Source of the DNA: Runella sp. MFBS21 | Lineage (GTDB): Bacteria > Bacteroidota > Bacteroidia > Cytophagales > Spirosomataceae | Direction: 5' to 3' | Assembly (NCBI RefSeq): GCF_029433105.1 | Contig: NZ_JARNTW010000001.1 | Location: 372,001 to 436,000 of the forward strand | DNA: 64,000 nt | Shown: in pieces, positions 18,486-25,368 of the stretch | Numbering within the stretch: position 1 is the first letter of the stretch | Layout of the letters: every line of letters starts with the position of its first letter | Made by a program: the position numbers and the translations under genes | The notes under the pieces: model-generated | Databases searched by the model: none | What the model was told of the DNA's origin: nothing | What the model saw: the letters and a program-made list of their open reading frames with translations, nothing else

Positions 18486-18505
18486 GATGTCATTTTTAAC
18501 CTAAC

Positions 18506-19255
18506 CTAATCTTTCAAATTCAAAGCGGCTTTTACTTCGGCGTAGTTTTTCCAGTCAATGGCGGCTAAGCGGCCTTTGGTAGAACCATATACTACAATGA
18601 CGCGATATTGATGAAGGTCTTTGGCAATGTCGTTATAAAAACTAAATGACTTACCCGCTAATTCCGGCAGTGCAATTTGTTGACCCTGACTGTTATAGCC
18701 CATTTTAGAAAAATTGCCATAAATAGCCAGGTAATTTACCCCAATTTGGGTATTTGCATTGGCTTGGACGTAATTATAATCATACCAATTGTTTGTTGCA
18801 CGACCGGAAATTTTATAATAAGAGGCAAAATTATTAGGTGCTATACGTTCTACTAATTCATATTCTTTGGTATCAGTATTGAATTCCTGTATTTTTCCCT
18901 TAAAATAGACATACACCAGTCCCTTGTCAATGGCTTCTTTGGTAAGTATCGCCATGGATTTATCTTTCGCTTCAAAATAGAAAGTATTGGGGCTATCTCC
19001 ACCGGTTATCCAAGTGGGTGTAATCCATTCAGAATAAACTACGTTGGCGTTGCCTATCGGCCCCTGCGGTCCTGTGGCACCTGTCTGACCTATGGCACCT
19101 GTCTGGCCTATGGGTCCTGCCACGCCTACGGCTCCGTCTTTACCCGCTGTGCCTTGTGGCCCCTGTGGGCCTGTTTCTCCCTGTGGCCCTTCGCAGGCCA
19201 AAAAACAAATCGCCATTAACAGGCTGCTGATTGTTAGTAATTGATTGATTTTCAT
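18506..19255 (-). CDS. lipoprotein with collagen-like Gly-X-Y repeats
   Basis: 249 aa. Signal peptide with lipobox ICFLAC (lipidated Cys21), followed at once by about 16 Gly-X-Y triplets ([19 protein letters not shown] ... GPQGPIGNA, about residues 23-70). A globular C-terminal region of unknown fold follows (about 72-249). Bacterial collagen-like stretches form trimeric stalks, so a surface-anchored trimer with a C-terminal head is inferred. The upstream region carries the CCCAATTTGGG palindrome (19325-19335) about 70 bases before the ATG. This is the last gene of the minus-strand block controlled, by hypothesis, from the 23-25 kb two-component system. The head function is unknown. Confidence 0.88.
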   Translation of the reverse strand: MKINQLLTISSLLMAICFLACEGPQGETGPQGPQGTAGKDGAVGVAGPIGQTGAIGQTGATGPQGPIGNANVVYSEWITPTWITGGDSPNTFYFEAKDKSMAILTKEAIDKGLVYVYFKGKIQEFNTDTKEYELVERIAPNNFASYYKISGRATNNWYDYNYVQANANTQIGVNYLAIYGNFSKMGYNSQGQQIALPELAGKSFSFYNDIAKDLHQYRVIVVYGSTKGRLAAIDWKNYAEVKAALNLKD

Positions 19256-19324
19256 TTTTTTAGTATAAAGTTTGTTACTGATTTAACATTGCAAAATTGG
19301 TTCGGAATCCGTTTCTGCGTCCCC

Positions 19325-19335
19325 CCCAATTTGGG
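19325..19335. promoter_or_regulatory. palindromic element, copy 1 (CCCAATTTGGG)
   Basis: CCCCCCCAATTTGGGCGG at 19321-19338 contains the perfect odd-centred palindrome CCCAA-T-TTGGG preceded by extra C residues. It lies 70-80 bases upstream of the collagen-like lipoprotein start (minus strand). It lacks the TAGT that follows the G-run in the other three copies. Confidence 0.55.
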
Positions 19336-19368
19336 CGGCATTGACGATTTTTTTAGGCTTATCACTCG

Positions 19369-19682
19369 TTAATTCAAACACAGGATTTGATTTGATAAAA
19401 TGAGTGTTGCCAAAACAGCCTGTTCTTTGATGATAATTTTTGTGATCATTGGCTCTTTTTCGTCCGAGAGATTGATGTAGTACTTACCATTAGACAGTTC
19501 ATTGAGATTCAGATCAAAAAGGTACTGGGTAGTTTGTTTGGTCAATTGTTCGAAATAAATCAAGTGCTGATTTTCATCATGGACATACCGAAAGAATTTC
19601 TTTCCGCGCAACCCGAACTTTGAAGGTGCTCAGAACGGGATAAATCGAAGCGGAGAAGGAAGGCAAAAAGGGGTGTTTTCAT
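19369..19682 (-). pseudogene. probable frameshifted gene for a small secreted beta-rich protein
   Basis: From 19611 an open frame of about 80 codons (TTG start only) encodes YLFDLNLNELSNGKYYINLSD...KIIIK. This is the pattern of small secreted Bacteroidota proteins resembling T9SS/DUF3244-like C-terminal domains (Leu-x-x-Leu, NGxYxIxLxD, KxIIK). It has no ATG and no signal peptide. In another frame an ATG at 19682 opens MKTPLFAFLLRF, which looks like the start of an export signal, but it runs into a stop at 19560. Joining the two frames would give a protein of the expected size (about 100 aa). I therefore read this as a gene broken by a frameshift, or one with a sequencing error. The CCCAATTTGGG element at 19800 lies about 120 bases upstream of the putative ATG. 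Confidence 0.45.
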
Positions 19683-19797
19683 GGTTGTTTTGTTTAAAAG
19701 GTGATTACTAAAGTTGGGTAAGTATGTAACTCATGCTGCCCGTTGAGGTGTATGGTTTGCATTGATCAAATTTCGGTATATTTTGGGGGCGACGTTG

Positions 19798-19859
19798 CCC
19801 CCAATTTGGGTAGTATTTCAAGGTTCAGAAACAAAAAAAGCCACTCCCAAAGGAGCGGC
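19798..19859. repeat. 62-bp direct repeat, copy A (operator-like palindrome plus terminator)
   Basis: Matches 20377-20437 with one substitution and one single-base indel. The unit contains the CCCAATTTGGG element, TAGTATTTCAAGG, an A-run, and the hairpin GCCACTCC-CAAA-GGAGCGGC. Read on the minus strand it is the terminator of the upstream gene followed by the regulatory element of the next gene. Confidence 0.9.
19800..19810. promoter_or_regulatory. palindromic element, copy 2 (CCCAATTTGGG)
   Basis: GCCCCCAATTTGGGTAGT at 19797-19814. It also overlaps an inverted repeat TTGGGGGC (19783-19790) / GCCCCCAA (19797-19804). It lies about 120 bases upstream of the putative start of the broken small-protein gene on the minus strand. 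Confidence 0.55.
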
Positions 19860-19860
19860 T
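19833..19860 (-). terminator. intrinsic terminator of the 123-aa protein gene
   Basis: On the minus strand AGCCGCTCC-TTTG-GGAGTGGCT (one G-U pair) is followed by a run of seven T, 39 bases past the stop at 19899. Confidence 0.82.
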
Positions 19861-19898
19861 AAAAAGACGGACTAGTTTTGATTGTAAACGTAAATTTT

Positions 19899-20270
19899 TT
19901 AAGGCTTCAAGTCTAAAGTACGACTTTTTTTGATAACCTCTAATGGGGGTAAATCAGTATTCTTGAGTTTTACGATTGCATACAGTTCTTCTTCTCCCCA
20001 TTCAGTATCTAAGCCCGCTGCACTAACTTTTATCTTAATACTTCTGTCTATACTAGCGGCGTTTGATTGAAAACTCGACGCTCCCACAAATCCAGTAATA
20101 ACATCATCTGAAATAGGATCATCTTCTCTAATACTAATACTGTCTCTCATATTGAATCTTTGATTTACCTCGTAGGGTGTAAAGCGAGCTTGATACTTTA
20201 CTGCTATTTCCCATACATTTGGATTCTGTACGCTTTTTTTGGCGCTTAAAACAATGTTTCTGATTTCCAT
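19899..20270 (-). CDS. hypothetical protein, 123 aa
   Basis: No family recognised. It begins MEIRNIVLSAKKSVQNPNVWEI, with no signal peptide and no membrane segment. Alternating hydrophobic strands, acidic loops (SIREDDPISDD) and FVGASSFQSNAA suggest a small beta-sandwich. It is bounded on both sides by the near-identical 62-bp repeat, so it looks like a self-contained cassette: regulatory element (20379) upstream, own terminator (19833) downstream. The start is a clear ATG with the purine-rich AAGAGAAA just before it. Possibly a cytoplasmic protein of the regulon proposed for this block. Confidence 0.7.
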   Translation of the reverse strand: MEIRNIVLSAKKSVQNPNVWEIAVKYQARFTPYEVNQRFNMRDSISIREDDPISDDVITGFVGASSFQSNAASIDRSIKIKVSAAGLDTEWGEEELYAIVKLKNTDLPPLEVIKKSRTLDLKP

Positions 20271-20378
20271 TTTCTCTTAAATTTAATGTTGATTGACTAC
20301 TCATTTTAAGGCTTTTCGTCTTTCGCCTATTTAGTTTGAACACAACAAAATTCTTATAAATACTCCTCTTTCACTCCC

Positions 20379-20389
20379 CCCAATTTGGG
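20379..20389. promoter_or_regulatory. palindromic element, copy 3 (CCCAATTTGGG)
   Basis: CCCCCCAATTTGGGTAGT at 20376-20393, about 110 bases upstream of the 123-aa gene start (minus strand). Confidence 0.55.
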
Positions 20390-20410
20390 TAGTATTTCAA
20401 GGTCAGAAAT

Positions 20411-20437
20411 AAAAAAAGCCACTCCCAAAGGAGCGGC
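20411..20437 (-). terminator. intrinsic terminator of the NTF2-like gene
   Basis: Minus strand GCCGCTCC-TTTG-GGAGTGGC followed by seven T, 31 bases past the stop at 20468. It is part of direct repeat copy B. Confidence 0.82.
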
Positions 20438-20467
20438 AGGTGGTGATATTGTATCTTATAACAGTCT

Positions 20468-21289
20468 CTAAAAGCCTGTAAGACTAATCATTACTATTTT
20501 CCACTGACCGTTAATTTTCTCCAAAATGCGTAAGGAACGTTGTTTTTGCGCCACCGACCCATCCGCTTTACGGTCTTCTTGCGTGAATGTGGCCCAGGCC
20601 ATATTGCCCATTACGTGCGATTCATAATCACTCACTACCGAGCTAAGACCAGTCGGTTTGTGGGTTTTGCCAAACTCCTCGTAACCCTTTTGGAGGGCTT
20701 GGCCTTTCAAATAGGGCGTATTGGCCATTTTTCTGAGTTTTTCGTCTTGTCGTTCTATGTAGGGAGTTGTGGCCCAGTTGCTACCCCACACCGCCAAGTT
20801 GGCCTCGTGGTACGCTTTGGTCTCGGTATCAATTACTTGTCGGACGGCAGCCTCTTCGCCCGTTTGGTAGTCAATCTTAGTGTGGTGCAAATCGGTTATT
20901 ACCCAGTTGTTGTTTTTCCACTCAAAAATGTATGTAAAAGTATCTTTCCAGGTCATCACCACGCCATTGGGCAAGTTAAGGCTTTGGTTTCGGATACCCG
21001 TTGCTATCCCCAATGTTCCCAATTGTCGAACGTTGAGGTCTGTGATTTGGGTTTGATGTTTGCCTGCATTAAGCCGAGCGGCCATTTGGGTAGTTTGGCT
21101 TTTGTTGCGCACTACACCATCTTCTCCGCCCACAAAACGTAAGTTATCGGCCATGGTTTGTACTTCGGCAACGGGGTCATTGTTAAAGTTTTGCGCCCCT
21201 TTTTCAAAAGCGGCTTTGAGGTCGGTTTGGGCGTAGGTGCTTCCTGCTAAGGAAAAAAGCAAAGCGATGATAAATGGTCTTTTTTTCAT
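20468..21289 (-). CDS. secreted protein with two NTF2/SnoaL-like domains
   Basis: 273 aa. Signal peptide 1-20 (IIALLFSLAGSTYAQ). Two successive cone-like repeats, about 22-140 and 150-270. Each ends in a strand of the type NNNWVITDLHHTKID or NGQWKIVMISLTGF, typical of SnoaL-like/DUF4440 nuclear transport factor 2 folds. The fold often binds small hydrophobic ligands; the substrate is unknown and no catalytic set is evident. The periplasmic location is inferred from the signal. It follows a long inverted repeat (21386-21431) that may be a variant of the block's palindromic element. Confidence 0.78.
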   Translation of the reverse strand: MKKRPFIIALLFSLAGSTYAQTDLKAAFEKGAQNFNNDPVAEVQTMADNLRFVGGEDGVVRNKSQTTQMAARLNAGKHQTQITDLNVRQLGTLGIATGIRNQSLNLPNGVVMTWKDTFTYIFEWKNNNWVITDLHHTKIDYQTGEEAAVRQVIDTETKAYHEANLAVWGSNWATTPYIERQDEKLRKMANTPYLKGQALQKGYEEFGKTHKPTGLSSVVSDYESHVMGNMAWATFTQEDRKADGSVAQKQRSLRILEKINGQWKIVMISLTGF

Positions 21290-21385
21290 GTTTGTGTAGG
21301 GATTGAGGTTTAAAATTGGTTTGGATAAACTCCAAAGCAGGGTTTACTTGCCAGCATTGATTGTAAAAATGCGGCACTGAATCAG

Positions 21386-21431
21386 AACAAAATTGGGGGA
21401 TTGGTAATCAATCTAGCCCTCCAATTTTGTT
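21386..21431. repeat. inverted repeat upstream of NTF2-like gene
   Basis: Arms AACAAAATTGG (21386-21396) and CCAATTTTGTT (21421-21431) are perfect over 11 bp and extend to about 14 with one mismatch. They lie about 97-142 bases upstream of the gene start at 21289. The CAATTT core resembles half of the CCCAATTTGGG element, so this may be a divergent two-half-site operator. There is no T-run, so it is not a terminator. Confidence 0.55.
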
Positions 21432-21512
21432 GGTGTTGTAGAAAATCGTGAAATTATGAAACAGCCTCTCCGGTTCTTTTTTTGCATTATAAACGCAAAC
21501 CAAAATCATCAT

Positions 21513-22253
21513 TTATCGTTGCGTGATTAAATACCCGGCATATTTGGCTTGATAGAAGGCATACGCAAAGATGAATTGGGCCAGTACGCTTACTGCATTT
21601 CTTGATATGAGAAATTTAGAATAGAGTATATAATCAGTAAGATAGAGTTTGTTTCCCGTAGTGCTGAAAAATAGACTTAATAGATTTACCAAAAGAATGC
21701 CGACACTTATCCAAAAGTAGGGAATTTTAGATAATGGGATATGAGAGGGCATTTTGGCCAAAAAGAAAAGATAAATCATCGGCATACCAATCAAAAATAG
21801 GCTCAATATCAATGGATTAAATGTGCCATGTACCCTAATTCCTTCGATAAACAGATAATTGATTAAAGCAATCAATGCCAACCCTAGTGAAATTATCCAT
21901 ACGATGTTGTAAGCTTTTTTTTGATAAGTTGATAACAGTGAATTGTAAAACCACCCTACCAGTAAAAAAGTAGGTAATTGAGACGTGATTTGTAGAAAAT
22001 TAGTATCACCAATCTGCCATTTGTTTAGATACGGCACCCAAAAATCTTGGTAGCGAGTTACGACTTCAATAAATAATAACTCAAAACCGGCGGATACAAC
22101 CAGCGCCAAACGTGACCAGAAAAAAATACGTAACGGCGGCGTAAGTAAACGCCAACGGACTATCGCTACCACCAGAGGAATAATCATGACAGCGGTAGTA
22201 ATTTGCCCTAACACTACAATCAAATGAGTGTAAAACTTTTCATCGTTAGGCAT
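21513..22253 (-). CDS. multi-pass membrane protein, about 7 helices
   Basis: 246 aa with about seven hydrophobic helices, e.g. LIVVLGQITTAVMIIPLVVA, NIVWIISLGLALIALINYL, PLILSLFLIGMPMIYLFFLA and YFWISVGILLVNLLSLFF. No family recognised. Small soluble loops and no catalytic motif make a sensory or structural membrane role as likely as transport. The gene starts 11 bases after the 194-aa gene on the same strand, so the two are almost surely co-transcribed. Confidence 0.8.
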   Translation of the reverse strand: MPNDEKFYTHLIVVLGQITTAVMIIPLVVAIVRWRLLTPPLRIFFWSRLALVVSAGFELLFIEVVTRYQDFWVPYLNKWQIGDTNFLQITSQLPTFLLVGWFYNSLLSTYQKKAYNIVWIISLGLALIALINYLFIEGIRVHGTFNPLILSLFLIGMPMIYLFFLAKMPSHIPLSKIPYFWISVGILLVNLLSLFFSTTGNKLYLTDYILYSKFLISRNAVSVLAQFIFAYAFYQAKYAGYLITQR

Positions 22254-22264
22254 AGCATCGGTTG

Positions 22265-22849
22265 TTAATTTGCCGGGATTTTAACGCCCGTAGTAGGGTT
22301 GCCGCCTCCGCCCGAAGGATGAGGATAGTCTGAATCTTGCGTTATTGTAGTATCTACTACAATATTTTGATTGTTGTACCTGTAAAAAGTGAACAGCATA
22401 TAAATCTTCGTGTTAGCATCTGTACAAAGAGTGGCTCTCAGCCCAAGAATAGCGTCTTTTTCCTGCCCTTTGTGCCGATTGTATAACTCATCAAGTATTA
22501 CTTTACTCACTTGATATTTGATTTCACTTCCAAAGGGAATACTTGATACACTTCGGTTTTTTTTGAGGCTCTTTAAAGTATGTATAAAGGGCTTGTTAAT
22601 AATAGAATGAGAAAACATAACGGGGACCGTCGGTTGGGGAACCACAAAATTGTGGCTAAAAGTGGTAAGGAGAGGAGAGGAAATGTTACGGACGGTAATC
22701 TCAAGTTTTGATTTGAAAGGAGCGAGACCCGCCCAAAGACTGTCTAAATCAATACTGAAATATTTTGAATTGGTATTCCCCCAAAAAGCATCAATTTCTA
22801 TTAATTCTTTTCGTCTCAGTACAGTTGACTTATAAACAATTGCTGACAT
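22265..22849 (-). CDS. hypothetical protein, 194 aa
   Basis: No family recognised. No signal peptide (MSAIVYKSTVLRRKELIEID). The body alternates short beta-like strands, and the C-terminal tail is Gly/Pro-rich (HPSGGGGNPTTGVKIPAN). It is 11 bases upstream of the seven-helix membrane protein gene, a likely two-gene operon. A role with that membrane protein is inferred from position only. Confidence 0.7.
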   Translation of the reverse strand: MSAIVYKSTVLRRKELIEIDAFWGNTNSKYFSIDLDSLWAGLAPFKSKLEITVRNISSPLLTTFSHNFVVPQPTVPVMFSHSIINKPFIHTLKSLKKNRSVSSIPFGSEIKYQVSKVILDELYNRHKGQEKDAILGLRATLCTDANTKIYMLFTFYRYNNQNIVVDTTITQDSDYPHPSGGGGNPTTGVKIPAN

Positions 22850-22947
22850 ATAAGTAAGTTGATTAAAGGTTATTAGAATGAGTTAAGTTAGGGTCGTTGC
22901 CTATCAATATGGCGACGGCTTTAAAAATGGTGAAGGGAAGTGTGCAA

Positions 22948-23337
22948 TTACTCCCCAACCTCCATCTTACGCATCACTAACCCCGACCACATGGCCAAAA
23001 CGACTCCTACGAAGACAATGCCCCACGCTTGGTTGTTTTCAATACCGTTGAGGATAGCGTGAATGTGAACAATGGGTAAAATAATGTCGCCTACGAAGAT
23101 CAGCAACAAAATACCCTTCAAAGCACGGGAAGGAGCGGCGGGCCTGATGTACCAAAGGCAAACCGTGAGGGCAAAAAGCAGGGAGCCATACCCCCGCATC
23201 AGCACCCAAGTGGCATTGTTGGCCGTTTCGGGATGGGTGAGGTACATATCAGCTACTATTTTTGGGGCGAGCATCATCGGGAGGGCAAATAATACCGCCG
23301 TGATGGCATTGAAGGTGAATAGATTTTTAGTGTTCAT
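22948..23337 (-). CDS. small four-helix membrane protein
   Basis: 129 aa with about four transmembrane segments: FNAITAVLFALPMMLAP, a middle GYGSLLFALTVCLWYI, ILLLIFVGDIILPIVHI and WGIVFVGVVLAMWSGLVM. The start MNTKNLFTFNAI is, from memory, common to a group of uncharacterised Cytophagales membrane proteins. No catalytic residues stand out. It lies 41 bases downstream of the NarL-type regulator on the same strand and may share its transcript. Confidence 0.78.
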   Translation of the reverse strand: MNTKNLFTFNAITAVLFALPMMLAPKIVADMYLTHPETANNATWVLMRGYGSLLFALTVCLWYIRPAAPSRALKGILLLIFVGDIILPIVHIHAILNGIENNQAWGIVFVGVVLAMWSGLVMRKMEVGE

Positions 23338-23378
23338 GATTATGGAGGTTTATGGTAAGAGTGATTCTTTTGTTGCAC

Positions 23379-24014
23379 TCACACCATCCTCCCCTCAATG
23401 GCCTTGGCTACAGCCTCAGGCGCGGAGTTGACGTGGAGTTTTTCGTAAATATGCTTGACGTGCCAATGCACCGTATGAAAACTCAGACTACAGGCATCGG
23501 CGATCATCTTGTAACTCATACCTTTGACCATGCAACCCAAAACCTCCCGCTCACGGTCAGTGAGGGAGATGTAGGTGGGCTGGGTTTTGACAAATTGACT
23601 TTGGAATATCCGCAATACCTTGGCCGCAATGGACGGGGTCATCCACGCACCGCCGTCGTGAACATCTATGATGGCCTGTAATATCACTTCTGGGTCGGGG
23701 TTTTTGAGCACGTAGCCGTTGGCACCCGCGCAGATGGCCGCAAAGACGCGGTGATCATCGTCAAACACCGTTTGTATCAGCACTTTGGTGTCGGGCAACA
23801 CGGCTTTGATTTCCTGCAAGGCTTCAATGCCAGAGATGCCTGGCATTTGAATGTCCATCAGGACCACGTCGGGTTTGTAGCGTTTGATTTTGCCCACGCA
23901 GCCTTCGGCGTCGCCAAACGAAGCGCACATAAACACCTCATCAGAGCCGGCCAGATACAGCGACAGACTTTGGCGAAAGCTTTTGTTGTCTTCAAAAAGT
24001 ACGACGCGGATCAT
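23379..24014 (-). CDS. NarL/LuxR-family response regulator
   Basis: 211 aa from the ATG at 24014 (MIRVVLFEDNKSF); a longer frame back to 24056 would add a hydrophobic stretch not expected in a receiver. Receiver domain about 1-118, with phospho-acceptor Asp54 (VVLMDIQMPG) and the conserved Lys in YVLKNPD. LuxR HTH about 145-211 (LTDREREVLGCMVKGMSYKMIADAC ... TVHWHVKHIYEKL). The cognate kinase is directly upstream on the same strand. The 181-base gap between them holds a CCCAATTTGGG element, so this gene can have its own promoter and may be autoregulated. It is the best candidate for the protein that reads the element repeated in 19-24 kb. Confidence 0.93.
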   Translation of the reverse strand: MIRVVLFEDNKSFRQSLSLYLAGSDEVFMCASFGDAEGCVGKIKRYKPDVVLMDIQMPGISGIEALQEIKAVLPDTKVLIQTVFDDDHRVFAAICAGANGYVLKNPDPEVILQAIIDVHDGGAWMTPSIAAKVLRIFQSQFVKTQPTYISLTDREREVLGCMVKGMSYKMIADACSLSFHTVHWHVKHIYEKLHVNSAPEAVAKAIEGRMV

Positions 24015-24156
24015 GGGCTTGATAGTCAGGAACAAAACGACAATGGCTAAAGTCAAGCTGGACTTTTTGGCATGTCTTTTTGTCGGTTGTTAAATGTAAA
24101 ATTTTATGATTAATAATTCGTTACAAAAATCCCGAAACTTATCAAACGGTCATCCC

Positions 24157-24167
24157 CCCAATTTGGG
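24157..24167. promoter_or_regulatory. palindromic element, copy 4 (CCCAATTTGGG)
   Basis: CCCCCCAATTTGGGTAGT at 24154-24171, between the kinase stop (24196) and the regulator start (24014), about 145 bases upstream of the latter. On the minus strand it reads TACCCAAATTGGG. TACCCAA agrees at six of seven positions with the NarL heptamer TACYYMT. Confidence 0.58.
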
Positions 24168-24195
24168 TAGTTCTCTCTTCGGCGTCATTCAGGGG

Positions 24196-25284
24196 TTAAA
24201 CAGAAATAACGATTATCTTCAGTTGAGTACCTTCACCTTCGTTTGAGATGAGTGTTACTTCCATAAAGCTCTCGGCAGCGCGTTTTTTGTAGTTTTTGAG
24301 GCCGTTGCCTTCGTAGCGCTGGGTAGTATCAAAGCCTTTACCATTGTCGGTAATATTCATCAGCACTTCCTGTCCGTTCATTTTGAAGGTTACGCTCACT
24401 TTGCTTGCTTCGGCGTGTTTGAGAATGTTGTTAAGGGCTTCTTTAAAAATGAGGTAGAGGTTTTGCCGTTGTTCCATGCTTAGTTGGAGTCGGTGGGTCT
24501 CGGAGGAAGAAAGTTGATTGTTGAATGTCAGCGAAATATCCTGTGGTGTGAGCAATTGAAACGCCAACGAGCGCATTTTCTCCAATAACTGTTCGACCGA
24601 ATCATTGTTAGGGTTAAGCGTCCAGACCGTATCGCGAATGGTTTGGATAGTTTCTTCGGAGTCGGTTTTGATCTGCTGCAAAATCGAAAGCATTTCGGGT
24701 GCCTGTCGTCCGTATTTTTTTTCTACCAAACGCGTCGAAATGGCAATACTGCTTAGGGTGGCACCTACTTCGTCGTGGAGGTCGGCAGCGATGCGGTTGC
24801 GGAGACTTTGCAGTTTGAGTTTTTGGCGAAAATTATAGAGCAGAAAAAAGTAAATCGCGGCACCCGCCAACAGCAATCCATACACGGCGACGGCTGGCCA
24901 AAACCAACCTTCTTCGGTGATGCTTTCTTCTATTTCAAGCGAGATATAAGCGGGCTTTGACCATTGGCCGTTTTGCTGCGCCTGTACCCAAAAACGATAC
25001 TCGCCGCCTTCGAGATTGGTATAATGCGCAATGGGGTAATGTAATATAACGGTGTCGGCGTCCAAACCTTCGGTGTAGTAGCGGTAGGTACAATGGCAGG
25101 GTTTCCATTCAATGTGCAAATCATTTTCCAGCGCGGCCAATTTTACCACGGAACCCGCAGAAACAACTTTTGCTTTTCCGTTGGCTTGAACAGATAAGAT
25201 AGAGGGCGTTGGTTGCGCCGTTGCGCTTATGAAAACAAAAAGAATCAATCCCCACGTGCCTGCCCCAATCGCCGTTTTGTTCAT
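24196..25284 (-). CDS. sensor histidine kinase with Y_Y_Y domain (HisKA_3), lacking a propeller
   Basis: 362 aa. Signal peptide 1-23, then one Y_Y_Y-like beta-sandwich (about 28-118; CTYRYYTEGLDAD ... YRFWVQAQQNGQWS). A transmembrane helix follows (about 128-150), then HisKA_3 with phospho-acceptor His170 (DLHDEVGATLSSI). HATPase_c has FKEALNNILKHA, DNGKGF and GNGLKNY. Most Bacteroidota kinases of this class carry a large propeller before Y_Y_Y; here the entire periplasmic part is one small domain, so it may sense through a partner protein. It is paired with the NarL-type regulator downstream. Confidence 0.92.
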   Translation of the reverse strand: MNKTAIGAGTWGLILFVFISATAQPTPSILSVQANGKAKVVSAGSVVKLAALENDLHIEWKPCHCTYRYYTEGLDADTVILHYPIAHYTNLEGGEYRFWVQAQQNGQWSKPAYISLEIEESITEEGWFWPAVAVYGLLLAGAAIYFFLLYNFRQKLKLQSLRNRIAADLHDEVGATLSSIAISTRLVEKKYGRQAPEMLSILQQIKTDSEETIQTIRDTVWTLNPNNDSVEQLLEKMRSLAFQLLTPQDISLTFNNQLSSSETHRLQLSMEQRQNLYLIFKEALNNILKHAEASKVSVTFKMNGQEVLMNITDNGKGFDTTQRYEGNGLKNYKKRAAESFMEVTLISNEGEGTQLKIIVISV

Positions 25285-25368
25285 AATGATAAAAATAATT
25301 CGTAGGGTAATGCCTTTGCAAATTAAGGTTTTTGGGTAACTTTCCTCTATTGTTGCCTTTTTTTATCT

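Larger units (their letters stand above)
20377..20437. repeat. 62-bp direct repeat, copy B
   Basis: 61-base counterpart of 19798-19859, lacking one T and with T for C before the A-run. It carries the same palindrome and the same terminator hairpin. The two copies flank the 123-aa gene, suggesting that a gene-plus-regulatory unit arose by local duplication. Confidence 0.9.

Noticed and set aside
18302-18487. 61-codon frame downstream of photolyase
   Set aside because: It runs through the bidirectional terminator hairpin and has no recognisable features.
20540-21142. 200-codon plus-strand frame opposite the NTF2-like gene
   Set aside because: The minus strand has signal peptide, two domain repeats and a terminator; the plus product shows no domain pattern.
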